Source of the DNA: an uncultured Collinsella sp.
GTDB taxonomy: Bacteria > Actinomycetota > Coriobacteriia > Coriobacteriales > Coriobacteriaceae
Assembly: GCA_900550595.1 (NCBI GenBank)
Contig: URTB01000112.1
Location: 1 to 5,057 of the forward strand
Direction: 5' to 3'
Length of the DNA stretch: 5,057 nt
The notes under the pieces are model-generated. The model made no database searches. It saw only the letters and a list, made by a program, of their open reading frames with translations, and had not been told where the DNA came from. Within the stretch, counting starts at the first letter, position 1; every line of letters begins with the position of its first letter. The position numbers were made by a program, and so were the translations under genes. Of this stretch, positions 4,313 through 5,057 are shown piece by piece.

Positions 4313-5010
4313 ATGGAAAACAAGAAGAAAAAACGCTACGGCATCGTTGCCGCCCTGCTGCTGCTGGTGCTGGCTGCCGGCGTGGGCACCTATGCATGGC
4401 TGACAGCCACGCAGACGCTGAACAACGTGTTTACGGTGGGCAGCATCAACATTCCCGAAAAGAAGCCCGATCCCGACCAGCCCGATAAGCCTGGCACCGA
4501 TAATAATACCGACAAAGCCTATCTGTTCGAGACCAAGTGGAAAGACAACTCCAAGATTGTTCCTGGCTCCAGCACCGATAAGAACCCGAACGTTGGCATC
4601 GCGAAGGGCTCAGACGACGCCTACGTGTTCATCTACGTGAAGAACGCCATGGTCAAGGATGACACCACTGCCAAGAACACCCCGTACTTCGCCCTCAACG
4701 ACAATTGGAAGCCGGTTGATGGACAGGTGACCTCCTCTGCCGACGGCCAGTACCTGAGCGGTCTGTTCATGTACGCCAAGGGTGCTACCGATGACAAACC
4801 TGTTGCCCTCCCCGCCAAGAGCGCTACTGAGGACGTCTACACCGGCGAGCTCTTTAGCAAGGTTGTGTTCCCGGGCACCCTGGAGGGCTCCATGGTCGCC
4901 ACGAACCCCACGATGAAGGTTTCCGCCTACATCTTCGGAGCCGACCAGACGGACGGCAACACCAGCGCTGCTGACAACGCCGTCACTCAGGCCAAGACTT
5001 GGGCTAATAC
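4313..5010 (+). CDS. TasA/camelysin-like secreted protein with SipW-cognate signal peptide (3' truncated)
   Basis: About 232 genuine residues are visible before the frame runs into adapter sequence at 5011. The N-terminus is a SipW-type signal: basic MENKKKKR, hydrophobic core IVAALLLLVLAAGVG, then TYAWLTATQTLNNVFTVG, matching the usual pattern of YAWFTD followed by N and F/G. Cleavage is likely near A28. An acidic proline-rich linker (KKPDPDQPDKPGTD) precedes a domain rich in Lys, Asp, Thr and aromatic residues, without cysteine or further membrane segments. It is expected to be exported, cut by the peptidase encoded upstream, and to form surface fibres or matrix, as TasA and camelysin relatives do; that role is inferred. 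ATG 4313 follows AGGAAG (4301-4306) at good spacing. The true C-terminus is missing, so sorting signals, if any, cannot be judged. Confidence 0.9.
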
Positions 5011-5057
5011 CTGTCTCTTATACACATCTCCGAGCCCACGAGACCGGAGCCTATCTC
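5011..5057 (+). other. Nextera/Tn5 sequencing adapter (artefact, not genomic)
   Basis: CTGTCTCTTATACACATCT (5011-5029) is the 19-bp Tn5 mosaic end used in Nextera libraries. It continues with CCGAGCCCACGAGAC (5030-5044), the Illumina read-2 side adapter. The 8-base index CGGAGCCT (5045-5052) and ATCTC (5053-5057), the beginning of the i7 flank, follow. The order and length match read-through into an untrimmed adapter at a contig end. These 47 bases should be removed from any annotation. Confidence 0.98.

Noticed and set aside
5011..5029. Natural Tn5/IS50 transposon end
   Set aside because: The 19-bp mosaic end is the engineered hybrid, and it is followed directly by Illumina adapter and index sequence.

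Overview
The window looks like the end of an assembled contig from a gut actinobacterium of the class Coriobacteriia, most probably Collinsella or a close relative. That placement is inferred from moderately high GC codon use, the mix of genes (ABC exporter, small flavodoxin-like protein, TetR regulator, SipW/TasA-type secretion pair) and GC-rich intergenic repeats. No marker gene is present to prove it. All supported genes are on the plus strand.

Layout. Bases 3-674 hold the ATP-binding end of an ABC exporter whose membrane half lies before the window. A 120-base gap with small palindromes leads to a flavodoxin-like protein (about 795-1352), closed by a strong intrinsic terminator (1391-1421). 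A TetR-family repressor follows (1476-2033) with its own terminator (2037-2059), then a seven-helix membrane protein of unrecognised family (2159-2821, or from 2102). The repressor and the membrane protein each have a matching 15-bp operator (RTGAAC-N3-GTTCAC) just upstream, so they form a likely autoregulated repressor-target unit.

Bases 2822-3687 contain no gene I can support, but they are full of structure. There is a 126-base palindrome with perfect 29-bp arms (2841-2966). It is followed by a tandem array of hairpins with a ~62-bp period, made of a 14-bp word that alternates in orientation (about 2996-3286). Next come a G9 tract, a minus-strand intrinsic terminator with no visible gene to serve, and a foldable leader in front of the next gene.

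Bases 3688-4242 encode a SipW-type (ER/archaeal-type Ser-His-Asp) signal peptidase. Immediately downstream is a secreted protein with a SipW-cognate signal peptide, TasA/camelysin-like (from 4313), so peptidase and substrate form a two-gene unit.

The last 47 bases (5011-5057) are not genomic. They are the Nextera/Tn5 mosaic end, the Illumina read-2 adapter, an 8-base index and the start of the i7 flank. The TasA-like gene is therefore truncated by the library adapter, and its frame stays open through it, giving a false C-terminus. The most unusual genuine signals are the alternating hairpin array, the long palindrome and the TetR/7TM unit.
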